The notes: generated by a model not told the origin, from the sequence alone. 64,000 nucleotides of DNA from Geothrix sp. 21YS21S-4 (GCF_030845995.1 NZ_CP132719.1:1736001-1800000), one strand, 5' to 3'. Counted from the first letter of the stretch, positions 31,671-39,215 are shown. Numbers and translations are program-made.

Positions 31671-32921
31671 ATGACCACTTCCGGCGCGTTCCGCGAGCGG
31701 CTGTTCGGGGCCTGGGTCGAGATCCGCGAGAACCTCGGCCGGTCCGTGCTCCAGGCCCTGGGCGTCCTTCTGGGCGTGGCCTCGGTCCTGGGCGGATTCG
31801 CCATCTCCGACAGCCAGCGGAAGCGGGCGGACGAGATGTACGTGAAGATGGGCGGCCTCGACAAGCTGAACGTCCAGCCCAAGGCCGCCGTCCGCGACGG
31901 CCAGCCCACGGCCCTCCAGCAGGCGAACCTCGGCCTGCGCGACGAGGACGCCCACGGCGGCGAGGCCCTGAAGGCCGACGCCATCCAGGGCGTCAGCCGC
32001 CAGCGGAATGCCCGGGCGCGGGTCGTCTCCCCCTACGCGGACCAGGATCGGCAGATCACGGGGATCGGCGGCGATTTCATCCCCGCCAACGGCTATGAGG
32101 TGGCCCGCGGCCGCGGCTTCTCCAACGCCGAGATGGAGACCGGCGCGTCGGTGGTCATCCTGGGCACGGAGGCCGCGGGCGTGTTCTTCCCCAAGGGCGA
32201 CGCCGTGGGCTCCGTCATCCGCATCGGCGACATTCCCGTCACGGTGATCGGCACCTTCCGGGAGCGCGTGTTCCGCTTCCGCGAGAACCAGCGCAACCAG
32301 TTCCGCTGGCGCAACCGGATCGTCGTCGTCCCCGCCAATCTCGTGCAGCGGCGCATGAACGGCGACGCCTACCGCCGCGTGGACCGCGTCACCTTCCGCA
32401 TCCCCGATCTCCACGTGATGGGCGCCTTCGCCAAGGAGCTGTCGAACCTGGTCAAGGCGAACCACCGCCTGCAGGAGGACTTCCGCCTGGACGACGTGGC
32501 CGCCCGCGTCCGCCGCCGCGACAGCCAGGACAACGTGTACGACATCATCTTCATGCTGTCCGGGGTGCTCGCCCTCGTCGGCGGCGGAATCGTCAACGTG
32601 AACATCCAGATGGCGGGCCTCAAGGAGCGCGTCCGCGAGGTGGGCGTGAAGATGGCGATCGGCGCGCCGGGCCGCGAGATCTTCAAGGGATTCATGACCG
32701 AGGCCCTGCTGCTCACCGCCCTGGGCGGCGTGGCCGGCCTCGTCCTCGGCGTGGGCTTCTCCTGGATCATCACCAAGAGCATCGGCATCCCCCTGCACAT
32801 GACCCCCGCCAGCTTCCTGTGGGCCTACGGCCTTGCAGGAGTGTTCGGGTTCCTGTTCGCGTTGTATCCCGCGTGGAAGGCCTCACGGCTGTCTCCGATG
32901 GAGGCCCTCCGCTATGAGTGA
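31671..32921 (+). CDS. ABC transporter permease, FtsX/MacB type (first)
   Basis: 416 residues with one N-terminal transmembrane segment (about 22-42), a large periplasmic MacB-core domain, and three C-terminal segments joined by the FtsX signature (VREVGVKMAIGAPGREIFKGFMTEALLLT). The ATPase domain of true MacB is a separate gene here. Eight bases overlap with the second permease, so translation is coupled. Such systems move lipoproteins, peptides or macrolides, or act mechanically; no substrate is indicated. Confidence 0.9.
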   Translation: MTTSGAFRERLFGAWVEIRENLGRSVLQALGVLLGVASVLGGFAISDSQRKRADEMYVKMGGLDKLNVQPKAAVRDGQPTALQQANLGLRDEDAHGGEALKADAIQGVSRQRNARARVVSPYADQDRQITGIGGDFIPANGYEVARGRGFSNAEMETGASVVILGTEAAGVFFPKGDAVGSVIRIGDIPVTVIGTFRERVFRFRENQRNQFRWRNRIVVVPANLVQRRMNGDAYRRVDRVTFRIPDLHVMGAFAKELSNLVKANHRLQEDFRLDDVAARVRRRDSQDNVYDIIFMLSGVLALVGGGIVNVNIQMAGLKERVREVGVKMAIGAPGREIFKGFMTEALLLTALGGVAGLVLGVGFSWIITKSIGIPLHMTPASFLWAYGLAGVFGFLFALYPAWKASRLSPMEALRYE

Positions 32922-34227
32922 CGAGACCCTCCCCCTCCGCGCCCCCGGCCCTTCCCTGCTTTCCGGCGAGGCGCCCGCGCCCCGCCCCAAAGCCCGCGGC
33001 TTCGGCCTGGGCATGCTGTGGGAAGTGGTCCGCACGGGGGTGGTGGAACTGTGGGCCCACAAGGTCCGCAGCATCCTCACCCTGACGCTGCTGATGCTCG
33101 GCGTGTTCGCCCTGGTGGTGATGACCTCCGTCCTGGACGGGATCATGGACAAGGTCAGCACCGGTTTCGCGGGAATGAGCTGGGACGGCACCGTCCGCGT
33201 CGCCCCCAAGAGCCCCGAGACCGGCGAGGAGCGCAACCGCTTCGCCATGAGCCCCGGACTGCGTCAGGAGGACGTGCCCCGCCTCACCGCGCCCCACCCC
33301 AAGGTGCTGGCCTTCCTCCCGCGCGCCCAGCGCACGTCCACCGTGCGCGTCGCGGGCGACACCGAGCGGATCTTCGTCACGGGGGTCCTCCCCGACTACG
33401 CCACGTGGATGAACCGCCCCATCGGCCTGGGCCGCGGCCTCACGGAGGACGACCAGCGGCGCCGCTCCACCGTGGCCGTGGTCGGCGCCACCCTCGCGGC
33501 CAAGCTGTTCGGCGGCTCCGATCCCGTGGGCCGCGACCTGGTGGTGGAGGGCGTGCCCTTCCGCATCGTGGGCGTCCAGGCGCCGGGCCAGATCTTCAAC
33601 GAGGAGAACTACACCGACGCCAACGGGATCCTGATCCCGCTGGAGACCTACATGAACCGCATGGACCCGGCCCACAAGCTGGCCCAGGTGACGGTGAAGC
33701 TCCGCAGCGCCGAGGACATGGGCGAAGTCTCCGCCATGCTCCTCAGCCGCGTGCGCCAGGCCCACCACGGCATCGAGGACGCGGAGATCGTGGACCTGGA
33801 TGCCGAGGCCGCCCGCGCCTACCAGAACTTCCTGGAGCAGATCCACGGCTGGCAGGTGGTGCTCCTCAGCCTCGCGGGCACGGTGCTGCTGGTGGGCGGG
33901 GTGGGCGTCCTGTCCGTGATGCTCATCAGCTTCAGCGACCGCCGCTTCGAGATCGGCCTCCGCAAGGCCCTGGGCGCCTCGGACCAGGAGATCTTCATCC
34001 AGTTCCTGCTGGAAGCCGTGGTCCTCGCGGCCATCGGCGCCCTGCTGGGCACCGTCTCCGGGGGGATCCTGTGCCAAGCGCTGTCCGCCAACTTCCCCTA
34101 TGGGCTGGTGGTGAACCCCGTGGGCCTGGTCACCGCCTGGATCGTGGCCCTGGCCCTGGCCGTCGCGTTCGGCCTCTACCCCGCCTTCCGCGCCATGCGC
34201 CTCAGCCCCATGGAGGCGATGCGGTAG
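32914..34227 (+). CDS. ABC transporter permease, FtsX/MacB type (second)
   Basis: 437 residues. A Pro-rich cytoplasmic N-terminus precedes the first transmembrane segment (VRSILTLTLLMLGVFALVVM); the periplasmic core and FtsX signature (RRFEIGLRKALGASDQEIFIQFLLEAV) follow. The two permeases differ in sequence and probably form a heterodimer with the single ATPase. The start at 32914 is within the end of the preceding gene. Confidence 0.9.
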   Translation: MSDETLPLRAPGPSLLSGEAPAPRPKARGFGLGMLWEVVRTGVVELWAHKVRSILTLTLLMLGVFALVVMTSVLDGIMDKVSTGFAGMSWDGTVRVAPKSPETGEERNRFAMSPGLRQEDVPRLTAPHPKVLAFLPRAQRTSTVRVAGDTERIFVTGVLPDYATWMNRPIGLGRGLTEDDQRRRSTVAVVGATLAAKLFGGSDPVGRDLVVEGVPFRIVGVQAPGQIFNEENYTDANGILIPLETYMNRMDPAHKLAQVTVKLRSAEDMGEVSAMLLSRVRQAHHGIEDAEIVDLDAEAARAYQNFLEQIHGWQVVLLSLAGTVLLVGGVGVLSVMLISFSDRRFEIGLRKALGASDQEIFIQFLLEAVVLAAIGALLGTVSGGILCQALSANFPYGLVVNPVGLVTAWIVALALAVAFGLYPAFRAMRLSPMEAMR

Positions 34228-34237
34228 GATTCGGCCC

Positions 34238-34663
34238 ATGGCCGATCCCATTTCCGTCACCGCCACCGTCCGCATCCCCGGCGACGCCATCCGCTTCAAG
34301 GCGGTGCGCGCGGGCGGCGCCGGCGGCCAGAACGTCAACAAGGTGTCCTCCAAGGTCGAGCTGCGGATCGACCTCGCCGCCATCGAGGGCCTGCCCGAGG
34401 ATGCCCTGTTCCGCCTGCGGACGGCCCAGCGCAACCGGCTGGACGCCGACGGCCTGTGGATCGTCGTCAGCGACCGCACCCGCGACCAGCTCAAGAACCT
34501 GGAGGACGCCCGCGAGAAGGCCGCCGACGCCGTGCGCGCCGCCTTGGTGCGCCCCATCGCCCGGCGCGCCACCCGCCCCACCAAGGCGTCCAAGGAGCGG
34601 CGGCTGGATTCCAAGAAGCGCGCCTCCGACGTCAAGCGCCGCCGCAGCGGCCCCTTCGAGTAA
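34238..34663 (+). CDS. arfB: Aminoacyl/peptidyl-tRNA hydrolase ArfB (YaeJ) family
   Basis: 141 residues with the class I release-factor GGQ motif in VRAGGAGGQNVNKVSSKVELRID, and a basic C-terminal tail (KERRLDSKKRASDVKRRRS) that in ArfB enters the empty mRNA channel. It rescues ribosomes stalled without a stop codon. The short size and absence of a codon-recognition domain separate it from RF1/RF2. Start spacing of ten bases from the permease gene suggests read-through from the export operon. Confidence 0.9.
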   Translation: MADPISVTATVRIPGDAIRFKAVRAGGAGGQNVNKVSSKVELRIDLAAIEGLPEDALFRLRTAQRNRLDADGLWIVVSDRTRDQLKNLEDAREKAADAVRAALVRPIARRATRPTKASKERRLDSKKRASDVKRRRSGPFE

Positions 34664-34688
34664 CGTGAATCCATCCCCCGGAGATTCC

Positions 34689-35114
34689 ATGGCCCAGACC
34701 TACGCCACCCACAAGCGCCTCGACCCCTTCCACCACTTCTTCCTGGTGCCGGTGTTCCTGATCACCTTCATCGCCGCCGCCTGGCACGCCGTCCGCTACC
34801 CCAGCCTCCATTCCATCTGGATGGGCATCGCCGCCCTCGCCCTCCTAGGCCTCGCCGCCCAGGTGCGCCTCTACGCCCTCAAGGTCCAGGACCGCCTCAT
34901 CCGCCTGGAGGAGATCCTCCGCCTCCAGCGCCTCCTCCCCGCCGACCTCCAGGCCCGCATCCCCGAGCTCACCGTCAAGCAGCTCGTCGCCCTCCGCTTC
35001 GCCTCCGACACCGAACTCCCCGACCGCACCCGCGAAGCCCTCGACCAGCACCTGGACAACCCCGCCATCAAACGGCGGATCCAGAGCTGGCGGGGGGATG
35101 AGTTCAGGATCTGA
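34689..35114 (+). CDS. Small membrane protein, DUF6526-like
   Basis: 141 residues. YATHKRLDPFHHFFLVPVF and two adjacent hydrophobic segments (about 15-33 and 42-60) are followed by a charged amphipathic domain (VQDRLIRLEEILRLQRLLP, then LTVKQLVALRFASD). This is the pattern of the uncharacterised DUF6526 family as I know it; no function is established. GGAG precedes the ATG. Confidence 0.7.
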   Translation: MAQTYATHKRLDPFHHFFLVPVFLITFIAAAWHAVRYPSLHSIWMGIAALALLGLAAQVRLYALKVQDRLIRLEEILRLQRLLPADLQARIPELTVKQLVALRFASDTELPDRTREALDQHLDNPAIKRRIQSWRGDEFRI

Positions 35115-35156
35115 AGAGTAAATATCCCCCGGCAGAGCCGGGGGCTTTATCAAGTG

Positions 35157-35226
35157 AGCCGCTCAAAGCGGCTAAGAGGGGTCGCTAACGCGGCCCCATT
35201 TCATCGGTGCCACCTCATGGTGGCCA
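35157..35226. repeat. Cluster of three short hairpins 3' of tnpA
   Basis: AGCCGCT/AGCGGCT, GGGGTCGC/GCGGCCCC and GGTGCCACC/GGTGGCCACC follow one another with 3-4 base loops. They may be transposase-recognised DNA hairpins or a transcription barrier protecting tnpA. Confidence 0.55.
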
Positions 35227-35229
35227 CCC

Positions 35230-35658
35230 CTACCAAGGCAACATCTGCTCCAAGCGCTGGTCCTCCCTTTCTTGTCGACGGATGTATTCCCGCACTGTTG
35301 CTTCGTCGCGCCCCACGGTCGATACGAAATATCCTCGGGCCCAGAAATGCTGCCCAACAAAGTTCCGCTTCCTCTCTCCGTAGACTCGAGCCAGGTGAAT
35401 GGCGCTCTTCCCCTTGATGAATCCGATCACCTGCGATACCGAATACTTCGGTGGAATTGAAATCAGCATATGGACATGGTCACCCATCAGGTGCCCCTCA
35501 ATGATTCGGCTTTCCTTCTGCTCTGCCAGCTTCTTCAGGACTTCTCCAAGGTGCGGCCTCAACTTCTCGTAGATCGTCTTCCTCCGACACTTCGGCACAA
35601 AGACCACGTGGTACTTACACTCCCATCTGGAGTGGCTTAGACTTTCTTCTGAGTCCAT
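35230..35658 (-). CDS. tnpA: IS200/IS605 transposase TnpA (Y1 HUH)
   Basis: 142 residues, intact. RWECKYHVVFVPKCRRK opens the domain; the HUH pair is in MGDHVHMLISIP, and the nucleophilic tyrosine is expected in the C-terminal helix ATVREYIRRQ. HFWARGYFVSTVG is typical of the family. AGGAG eight bases before ATG 35658 decides the start over two upstream in-frame ATGs. No tnpB is present, as in IS200-type elements. Confidence 0.92.
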   Translation of the reverse strand: MDSEESLSHSRWECKYHVVFVPKCRRKTIYEKLRPHLGEVLKKLAEQKESRIIEGHLMGDHVHMLISIPPKYSVSQVIGFIKGKSAIHLARVYGERKRNFVGQHFWARGYFVSTVGRDEATVREYIRRQEREDQRLEQMLPW

Positions 35659-35808
35659 CTCAGTTCTCCTCATGTGTGCTTGGCGGCTCACATGAAGATT
35701 TCTGCGGTGGACTCCTGTATATGTCAAACATCTACTGCCTCCCCGGCACAGCCGGGGGCTTTCCTATGAGTTGGTAAGCGCCGCGAGCCTCCAAGAGCGC
35801 CTCCAGGC

Positions 35809-35837
35809 TTGATTCCCGCTCTCGCTCACGGCACACT
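35809..35837 (+). promoter_or_regulatory. Candidate sigma70 promoter of tRNA-Thr
   Basis: TTGATT and CACACT separated by 17 bases; transcription would begin a few bases before the mature tRNA. The -10 box is weak. Confidence 0.35.
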
Positions 35838-35848
35838 AGGAAGCGAGC

Positions 35849-35924
35849 GCCAACTTAGCTCAGCTGGTAGAGCAGCTGATTCGTAATCAGCAGGTCGCAG
35901 GTTCGAATCCTGTAGTTGGCTCCA
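35849..35924 (+). tRNA. tRNA-Thr (CGT anticodon)
   Basis: Full cloverleaf: acceptor GCCAACT with AGTTGGC, D stem GCTC/GAGC, anticodon stem GCTGA/TCAGC around loop TTCGTAA (anticodon CGT), T arm GCAGG-TTCGAAT-CCTGT, and encoded CCA. Its 3' part from the anticodon loop on is the left attachment site of the integrated element, so the present 3' half may derive from the element while keeping the tRNA intact. Confidence 0.97.
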
Positions 35925-35925
35925 A
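35879..35925 (+). repeat. attL: 47-bp direct repeat at the tRNA 3' end
   Basis: These 47 bases, from the anticodon loop to one base past CCA, recur exactly at 42746-42792. Position within a tRNA and an integrase next to the distal copy identify it as an attachment site. Confidence 0.93.
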
Positions 35926-35939
35926 CGATTGCAAGACTT

Positions 35940-35970
35940 GAAGCCGCCCACTGGGCGGCTTCTTCGTTCT
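35940..35970 (+). terminator. Terminator after tRNA-Thr
   Basis: A 10-bp stem (35940-35949 with 35953-35962) with a 3-base loop and a following TTCGTTCT tract. It lies inside the element just beyond attL. Confidence 0.8.
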
Positions 35971-36118
35971 AGCTACAGAAAAGCTACGGCCTCTTTCTGG
36001 CTGAGCACTCTGATTCTGTAAGGCCCACCGTCTGCCACAGAGGCTTCATGCCGTGGCTTTGAGCGGTCTGTGCGAGTTCCAAATCGCAGGGCGCATCTTG
36101 CCGCATCCTGCTCTATCA

Positions 36119-36138
36119 GAATGGACATACTGTATTCG
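36119..36138 (+). repeat. Left 20-bp inverted repeat of the rep module
   Basis: Exact reverse complement of 38259-38278, with partial similarity continuing for several bases on both sides. The two copies enclose the HTH, rep and orf3 genes. Confidence 0.8.
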
Positions 36139-36192
36139 GATTAGCCCGGATCCAGTGGTCTATACGCCTTGTATTTGCTGCAATAAGAAGCA

Positions 36193-36221
36193 TTGACAGC
36201 CCTCTAGACTGCTCCGAATCT
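36193..36221 (+). promoter_or_regulatory. Candidate promoter for HTH-rep
   Basis: A perfect -35 TTGACA followed after 17 bases by GAATCT. It precedes the UUCG hairpin and the HTH gene. Confidence 0.4.
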
Positions 36222-36234
36222 TCACACATCACCT

Positions 36235-36256
36235 GAAGCACTTTTCGAAGTGCTTC
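36235..36256 (+). repeat. Perfect hairpin with TTCG tetraloop
   Basis: A 9-bp stem GAAGCACTT/AAGTGCTTC closed by TTCG. Without a T-run, so it is not a normal terminator; it may be an RNA regulatory hairpin in the leader of the HTH gene or a nicking-origin hairpin. Confidence 0.6.
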
Positions 36257-36313
36257 ACCAAACAAAGGCCTCAAGGTCTTCGCTGCTGGTCAAGTCGCCA
36301 AACCAACCCAGCA

Positions 36314-36363
36314 CCGAGCCCCAAGGCCCACACACCCTCGTTGCCTTGCGACAACGGGCTCGG
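36314..36363 (+). repeat. Larger dyad in the HTH leader
   Basis: CCGAGCCC and GGGCTCGG 34 bases apart, with an inner CGTTG/CAACG pair. With the preceding tetraloop hairpin it makes a structured leader of about 130 bases before the HTH gene. Confidence 0.45.
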
Positions 36364-36455
36364 CCATTGTGTGCCTTCAGCCCGGACCCCGCAAGAAGGG
36401 GCGTTCAATTTTGCGGACGGCGCCAACGGCCCCCGCAGACATCCGGAGGCCACAC

Positions 36456-36710
36456 ATGGCCCAGATCACCACAACCCCCATTGAGGGCGCTTCCCTGAAG
36501 TGCCCTTACCTCACCACCCAGCAGGCTGCGACCTTCATCGGTTGCAGCCGCCACACCCTTGAAGTGCTCCGAATCAAGGGTGGCGGTCCAGAGTTCATGA
36601 AGGTCGGGCCGCGCCGCGTGGTTTATCTTCAGCGCGACCTCGAAGCCTGGGTCGAAGCAGGGCGCAGGAAGAGCACGGCGGACGATACCGTCGCGCGGGC
36701 GCGTCGGTAG
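36456..36710 (+). CDS. Excisionase/AlpA-like helix-turn-helix protein
   Basis: 84 residues. YLTTQQAATFIGCSRHTLEVLRIKGGGPEFMKVGPRRVVYLQRDLEAWVEAGRR is, in sections, the winged-helix HTH_17 fold of AlpA/excisionase proteins. In small integrative elements these act as recombination directionality factors or activators of the int/rep genes. GGAGG before ATG 36456 fixes the start, after a structured leader. Rep begins 60 bases downstream. Confidence 0.85.
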   Translation: MAQITTTPIEGASLKCPYLTTQQAATFIGCSRHTLEVLRIKGGGPEFMKVGPRRVVYLQRDLEAWVEAGRRKSTADDTVARARR

Positions 36711-36770
36711 CAGGGAGAGGCGCGAGGATCCGCAGGGCCTGTCCCTGGGGTGATCCGGACGTAATCACCT

Positions 36771-37754
36771 ATGAGCGCATTCAGAGCCCTCCCCGAGGGC
36801 CGCAGGGACGCCGTCTGCAAAGACGGCACGCCCTCGGCCCGCCCTGAGAAATCCAATCCTTCGCCGAATCGGCGTGGGGACAGCACGAACCAAAGCCGCC
36901 TCGGAGAGGCGGCCTTGAAAACACATGAACAAAGTTGCCCCTCAAGCTCTGCGCGGGTTTCAGGCCACGGCGCCCAAGCCCAGGCCGCACTTGTGACCTA
37001 TCTGGTAGAGGAGGGGTTCATCGAAGTGGCTGGTGAAGTGGCCCGCTGTTGCTCCATGCCTCGGCCAATGAATTCCTGGGTGACGATCCACCAACGGGCG
37101 GATGGAAAGCGCCATGTTGGGGGCCTCGCACACTGTGGACGCATGGTGTGTCCCATCTGCGCGCCCTATCTCATGGCGAGCCGGATGGAGGTCCTAGAGC
37201 GTCGAGTGGCGCAGCTCAAGCAGAAGGAAGGTCTGCGCTGGTTCTTGTTCACGCCGACCATTCGGCATCGCAAAGGCGCGAAGTGGCGTCCGCTGGTAGA
37301 GGTCATGCGCTCCGTGTCTCGAAAGGTGATCCAGCGAAAACCATGGAGGGATGCTGTGGTCGGCTGGGTTCGTGTTCTGGAAACCACCTACGGGTGGGCT
37401 GGCCATCACCCACACGAGCATTACCTGCTCGTGATGAAGGCTTCCGAGGGGTGGGATGCGGAGGGCTTCTTCCAGTGGGTCCAGGAGACCTTCGAGCGTC
37501 TGATAAGAGAGGAAGGCCGGACTTGCGATTGGCCGCAGGGATGGTGGGATGAAGTCGAGAAGGGCAAGGAGATTCAGATGCTGCGCTACTTTGGTGAGGC
37601 CGAGAAGATGGGAACGAATGGTGGTGACGCGCTCCATGAGGTCATGGGCTCCACGACGAAACATCAACCGGTGTGGAGTCTTCCAGCGGCAGCCTTCGCG
37701 GAAGTTTGGGCCGACAGCAAGAACCTTCGATGGTCGGAGTTGGCGGCGTCATGA
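36771..37754 (+). CDS. Rolling-circle replication initiator-like HUH protein
   Basis: 327 residues. A cysteine cluster CGRMVCPIC (residues 122-130) precedes FLFTPTIRHRKG (motif 1, near 158) and the HUH metal site GHHPHEHYLLV (motif 2, residues 211-221). Tyrosine 273 in MLRYFGEAEK is the candidate nicking residue (motif 3). This order matches Rep proteins of rolling-circle plasmids and some satellites. The first 75 residues are low complexity and overlap hairpins, so the true start may be downstream, for example GTG near codon 75. Its stop overlaps the next start by four bases. Confidence 0.75.
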   Translation: MSAFRALPEGRRDAVCKDGTPSARPEKSNPSPNRRGDSTNQSRLGEAALKTHEQSCPSSSARVSGHGAQAQAALVTYLVEEGFIEVAGEVARCCSMPRPMNSWVTIHQRADGKRHVGGLAHCGRMVCPICAPYLMASRMEVLERRVAQLKQKEGLRWFLFTPTIRHRKGAKWRPLVEVMRSVSRKVIQRKPWRDAVVGWVRVLETTYGWAGHHPHEHYLLVMKASEGWDAEGFFQWVQETFERLIREEGRTCDWPQGWWDEVEKGKEIQMLRYFGEAEKMGTNGGDALHEVMGSTTKHQPVWSLPAAAFAEVWADSKNLRWSELAAS

Positions 37755-38044
37755 AGGACCAGGAAACCGAGAAGACAGATGAAGAGATCGAGGAAGAACG
37801 ACAGACCACAGATCCCATCGTTGCCTGCGTGAATAGCTCTGTTTGGAAGTCCTGGAGCCCCAGAGAGCGTAGGGATCGCATGGTCGTGGCCAGAGACCCA
37901 TCACTCCCTCTGGCGGGCTTCCTGAGGGCATGGAAAGCCTGGGGAGGGCTCGTGGGCACTCCTCCCGATTTATGGGGCAGGGAGGGGGGCAGGACTAAGC
38001 CACCGGAAGAGAGTGCAGATCCGGCCGTTGCCAGTCCGAGTTAG
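37751..38044 (+). CDS. Hypothetical protein following rep
   Basis: 97 residues. The ATG overlaps the rep stop (ATGA), so translation is coupled. The N-terminal third is very acidic (ETEKTDEEIEEERQ); the middle has SWSPRERRDRMVVARDPSLPLAGFLRAWKAWGG. No family recognised. A copy-control or nicking-accessory role would fit the position but is only inference. Confidence 0.5.
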   Translation: MKDQETEKTDEEIEEERQTTDPIVACVNSSVWKSWSPRERRDRMVVARDPSLPLAGFLRAWKAWGGLVGTPPDLWGREGGRTKPPEESADPAVASPS

Positions 38045-38127
38045 GCGAGACAAATCCAAGAACTTGCCGCCCTGGGTGGTAGCCTTGATGAGACCACCCG
38101 ACCATGAAACACGGGAATGGTTTGGTA

Positions 38128-38163
38128 GGTAGGGTTGAAGGTAGGGTCTCAGGTAAGGTTCAA
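38128..38163 (+). repeat. Three 12-bp iteron-like direct repeats
   Basis: GGTAGGGTTGAA, GGTAGGGTCTCA and GGTAAGGTTCAA lie head to tail. Tandem 12-mers beside a rep gene resemble initiator-binding iterons. Confidence 0.6.
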
Positions 38164-38169
38164 GAGCGG

Positions 38170-38187
38170 GGGGGGCGAGAGCCCCCC
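38170..38187 (+). repeat. GC hairpin with GAGA loop
   Basis: GGGGGGC/GCCCCCC stem around GAGA, seven bases after the iterons. It could be a terminator of the rep operon, though only two T follow. Confidence 0.5.
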
Positions 38188-38240
38188 TTCGTCGTGCTGA
38201 CGTGGGACGCGAGCGCCTTTGGCTCCATGGCCCATTGGTG

Positions 38241-38264
38241 TATTCAGCCGAGAATCGGCGAATA
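38241..38264 (+). repeat. Hairpin adjoining right inverted repeat
   Basis: TATTC-GCCGA pairs with TCGGC-GAATA; its right arm runs into the 20-bp inverted repeat at 38259. Confidence 0.5.
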
Positions 38265-38278
38265 CAGTATGTCCATTC
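38259..38278 (-). repeat. Right 20-bp inverted repeat of the rep module
   Basis: Exact reverse complement of 36119-36138. Such a pair could be the ends of a nested transposon-like unit or paired Rep or regulator binding sites. Confidence 0.8.
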
Positions 38279-38489
38279 CGTTAGAACAGGGCCTTGGAAT
38301 CCGTGGCAGGCCGTTTTCCACCCCCTGCGAGGTTCGGTTTGGATCCCTCTCTTCTTTCGCAGGTCTTTCAGGTGCTCCCCTGAATGTCCTCTTCCTGCGT
38401 CCGTCCCGGCCTATCACCCCCTCAAATGGTGGGGGTGATGGGCCGGGCGCAAGACAGTCCTCTCGTTCCTTGGGTCAGGCGAAGATAGG

Positions 38490-38587
38490 GTGAGTCGTGC
38501 CTATTCACGGGCACCCTCGCTGCCAGGGGCATGCCGGAGGCTCTTTTGCTCCGGCGAGCCACTGGCGAGGGTGAACCGGTCACTCAC
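38490..38587. ncRNA. Complex folded region, candidate structured RNA or single-strand DNA signal
   Basis: Nested pairings: GTGAGT with ACTCAC at the ends, CACCCTCGC-(TG)-CCAG with CTGGCGAGGGTG inside, and GCCGGAG/CTCCGGC around a 9-base loop at the tip. The whole is about 98 bases and lies between convergent operons. No known RNA family was recognised. Confidence 0.4.
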
Positions 38588-38740
38588 TGGGGTTGATTCT
38601 AAGATCTTGGGGATTCGTTGTGGAGGCATGGGCGATTCCCATGAGTTGATGGCATGCCTTGTGGTCCTCAGATGTTCTTAATGAAATATATCCATCTTTA
38701 TATTGAGTTGTGTTGAGTATCAATAGTGTTTGATTAGCGG

Positions 38741-38755
38741 TTGGATTAAATCCAA
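38741..38755. repeat. 15-base palindrome after the receiver gene
   Basis: TTGGATT-A-AATCCAA, 38 bases beyond the stop of the receiver gene; a possible weak terminator or binding site. Confidence 0.45.
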
Positions 38756-38792
38756 ACTAGCACGGTAAAAATGACAGTAATTGACTCACACA

Positions 38793-39215
38793 TTATAGTA
38801 GTTTGTTGATTTCATTTTTGAAATCAGAAGGACGTCCTTTCAGGACGTATTTACAATTCATTTTTTCAAGTTCTCTTCCGGCTCCTTCATCATCATGTAC
38901 TGTATATGCCATGACCGCAGAGCCAGGATACCCGTGATCGCGGCAATATTGTGCAGCAGCAATCCCAGGGAATCTTTCTATGAGTGGGGTTCGGTCGATC
39001 ATTTTGGGAGTAACGGCATCTAGTGGAGGTATATTCATGTCAATAATGACCAAATCAAATTTCTTTTCCCCCAAAATGGATATTGATTCTGGGAGTGTTT
39101 TTACTGTTGTTACGATAAGGTCTTTTGATTCAAGAAATTCATAGACCCACCCTAAATGCTCGGGTTCATCCTCTACGATTAAGACGTTCTTTGTTCTAAC
39201 GGGTATCTTTTTCAT
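38793..39215 (-). CDS. Stand-alone response-regulator receiver domain
   Basis: 140 residues, a single receiver domain with no output domain. Acidic pocket VEDEPEH (E15, D16), phospho-acceptor D59 in VIIDMNIPP, T105 in MAYTVHDD and K126 in YVLKGRP are all present, so it should be phosphorylatable. The insertion after D59 (about 20 residues, with TPKMIDRTPLIERFPG) is unusual. The gene overlaps the kinase by 20 bases and ends a three-gene operon. Likely it relays phosphate from the kinase to control the nuclease, by inference from the operon. Confidence 0.85.
   Translation of the reverse strand: MKKIPVRTKNVLIVEDEPEHLGWVYEFLESKDLIVTTVKTLPESISILGEKKFDLVIIDMNIPPLDAVTPKMIDRTPLIERFPGIAAAQYCRDHGYPGSAVMAYTVHDDEGAGRELEKMNCKYVLKGRPSDFKNEINKLL

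Larger units (their letters stand above)
35126..35757. mobile_element. IS200/IS605-like insertion sequence
   Basis: The boundaries are approximate. Nearly identical hairpins with a CCCCGGC/GCCGGGG stem and 3-base loop, in the same orientation and both followed by GGCTTT or GCTTT, lie at 35126-35144 and 35741-35757 and flank a single tnpA. Same-orientation subterminal palindromes are a hallmark of this single-strand-transposing family. Three more hairpins lie between the left end and the transposase stop. Confidence 0.6.
38045..38792. other. Non-coding stretch between rep module and receiver gene
   Basis: About 750 bases without a convincing gene; open frames here lack ribosome sites and cross repeats. 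In order it holds three 12-bp iterons, a GC hairpin, a hairpin adjoining the right 20-bp inverted repeat, a complex folded region and a 15-base palindrome. It is the best candidate for the replication origin of the element. Confidence 0.6.

Noticed and set aside
36925-36997. Short ORF starting MNKVAPQALRGF inside the rep 5' end
   Set aside because: Only 23 codons in another frame with no near ribosome site; could be a leader peptide but support is too thin.
36119-38278. Calling the 20-bp inverted repeats insertion-sequence ends
   Set aside because: No transposase lies between them other than the Rep-like HUH protein, and no target duplication was seen.
38104-38493. Open frame after the rep operon
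   Set aside because: Crosses the iterons, the inverted repeat and hairpins, has no ribosome site and no family pattern.
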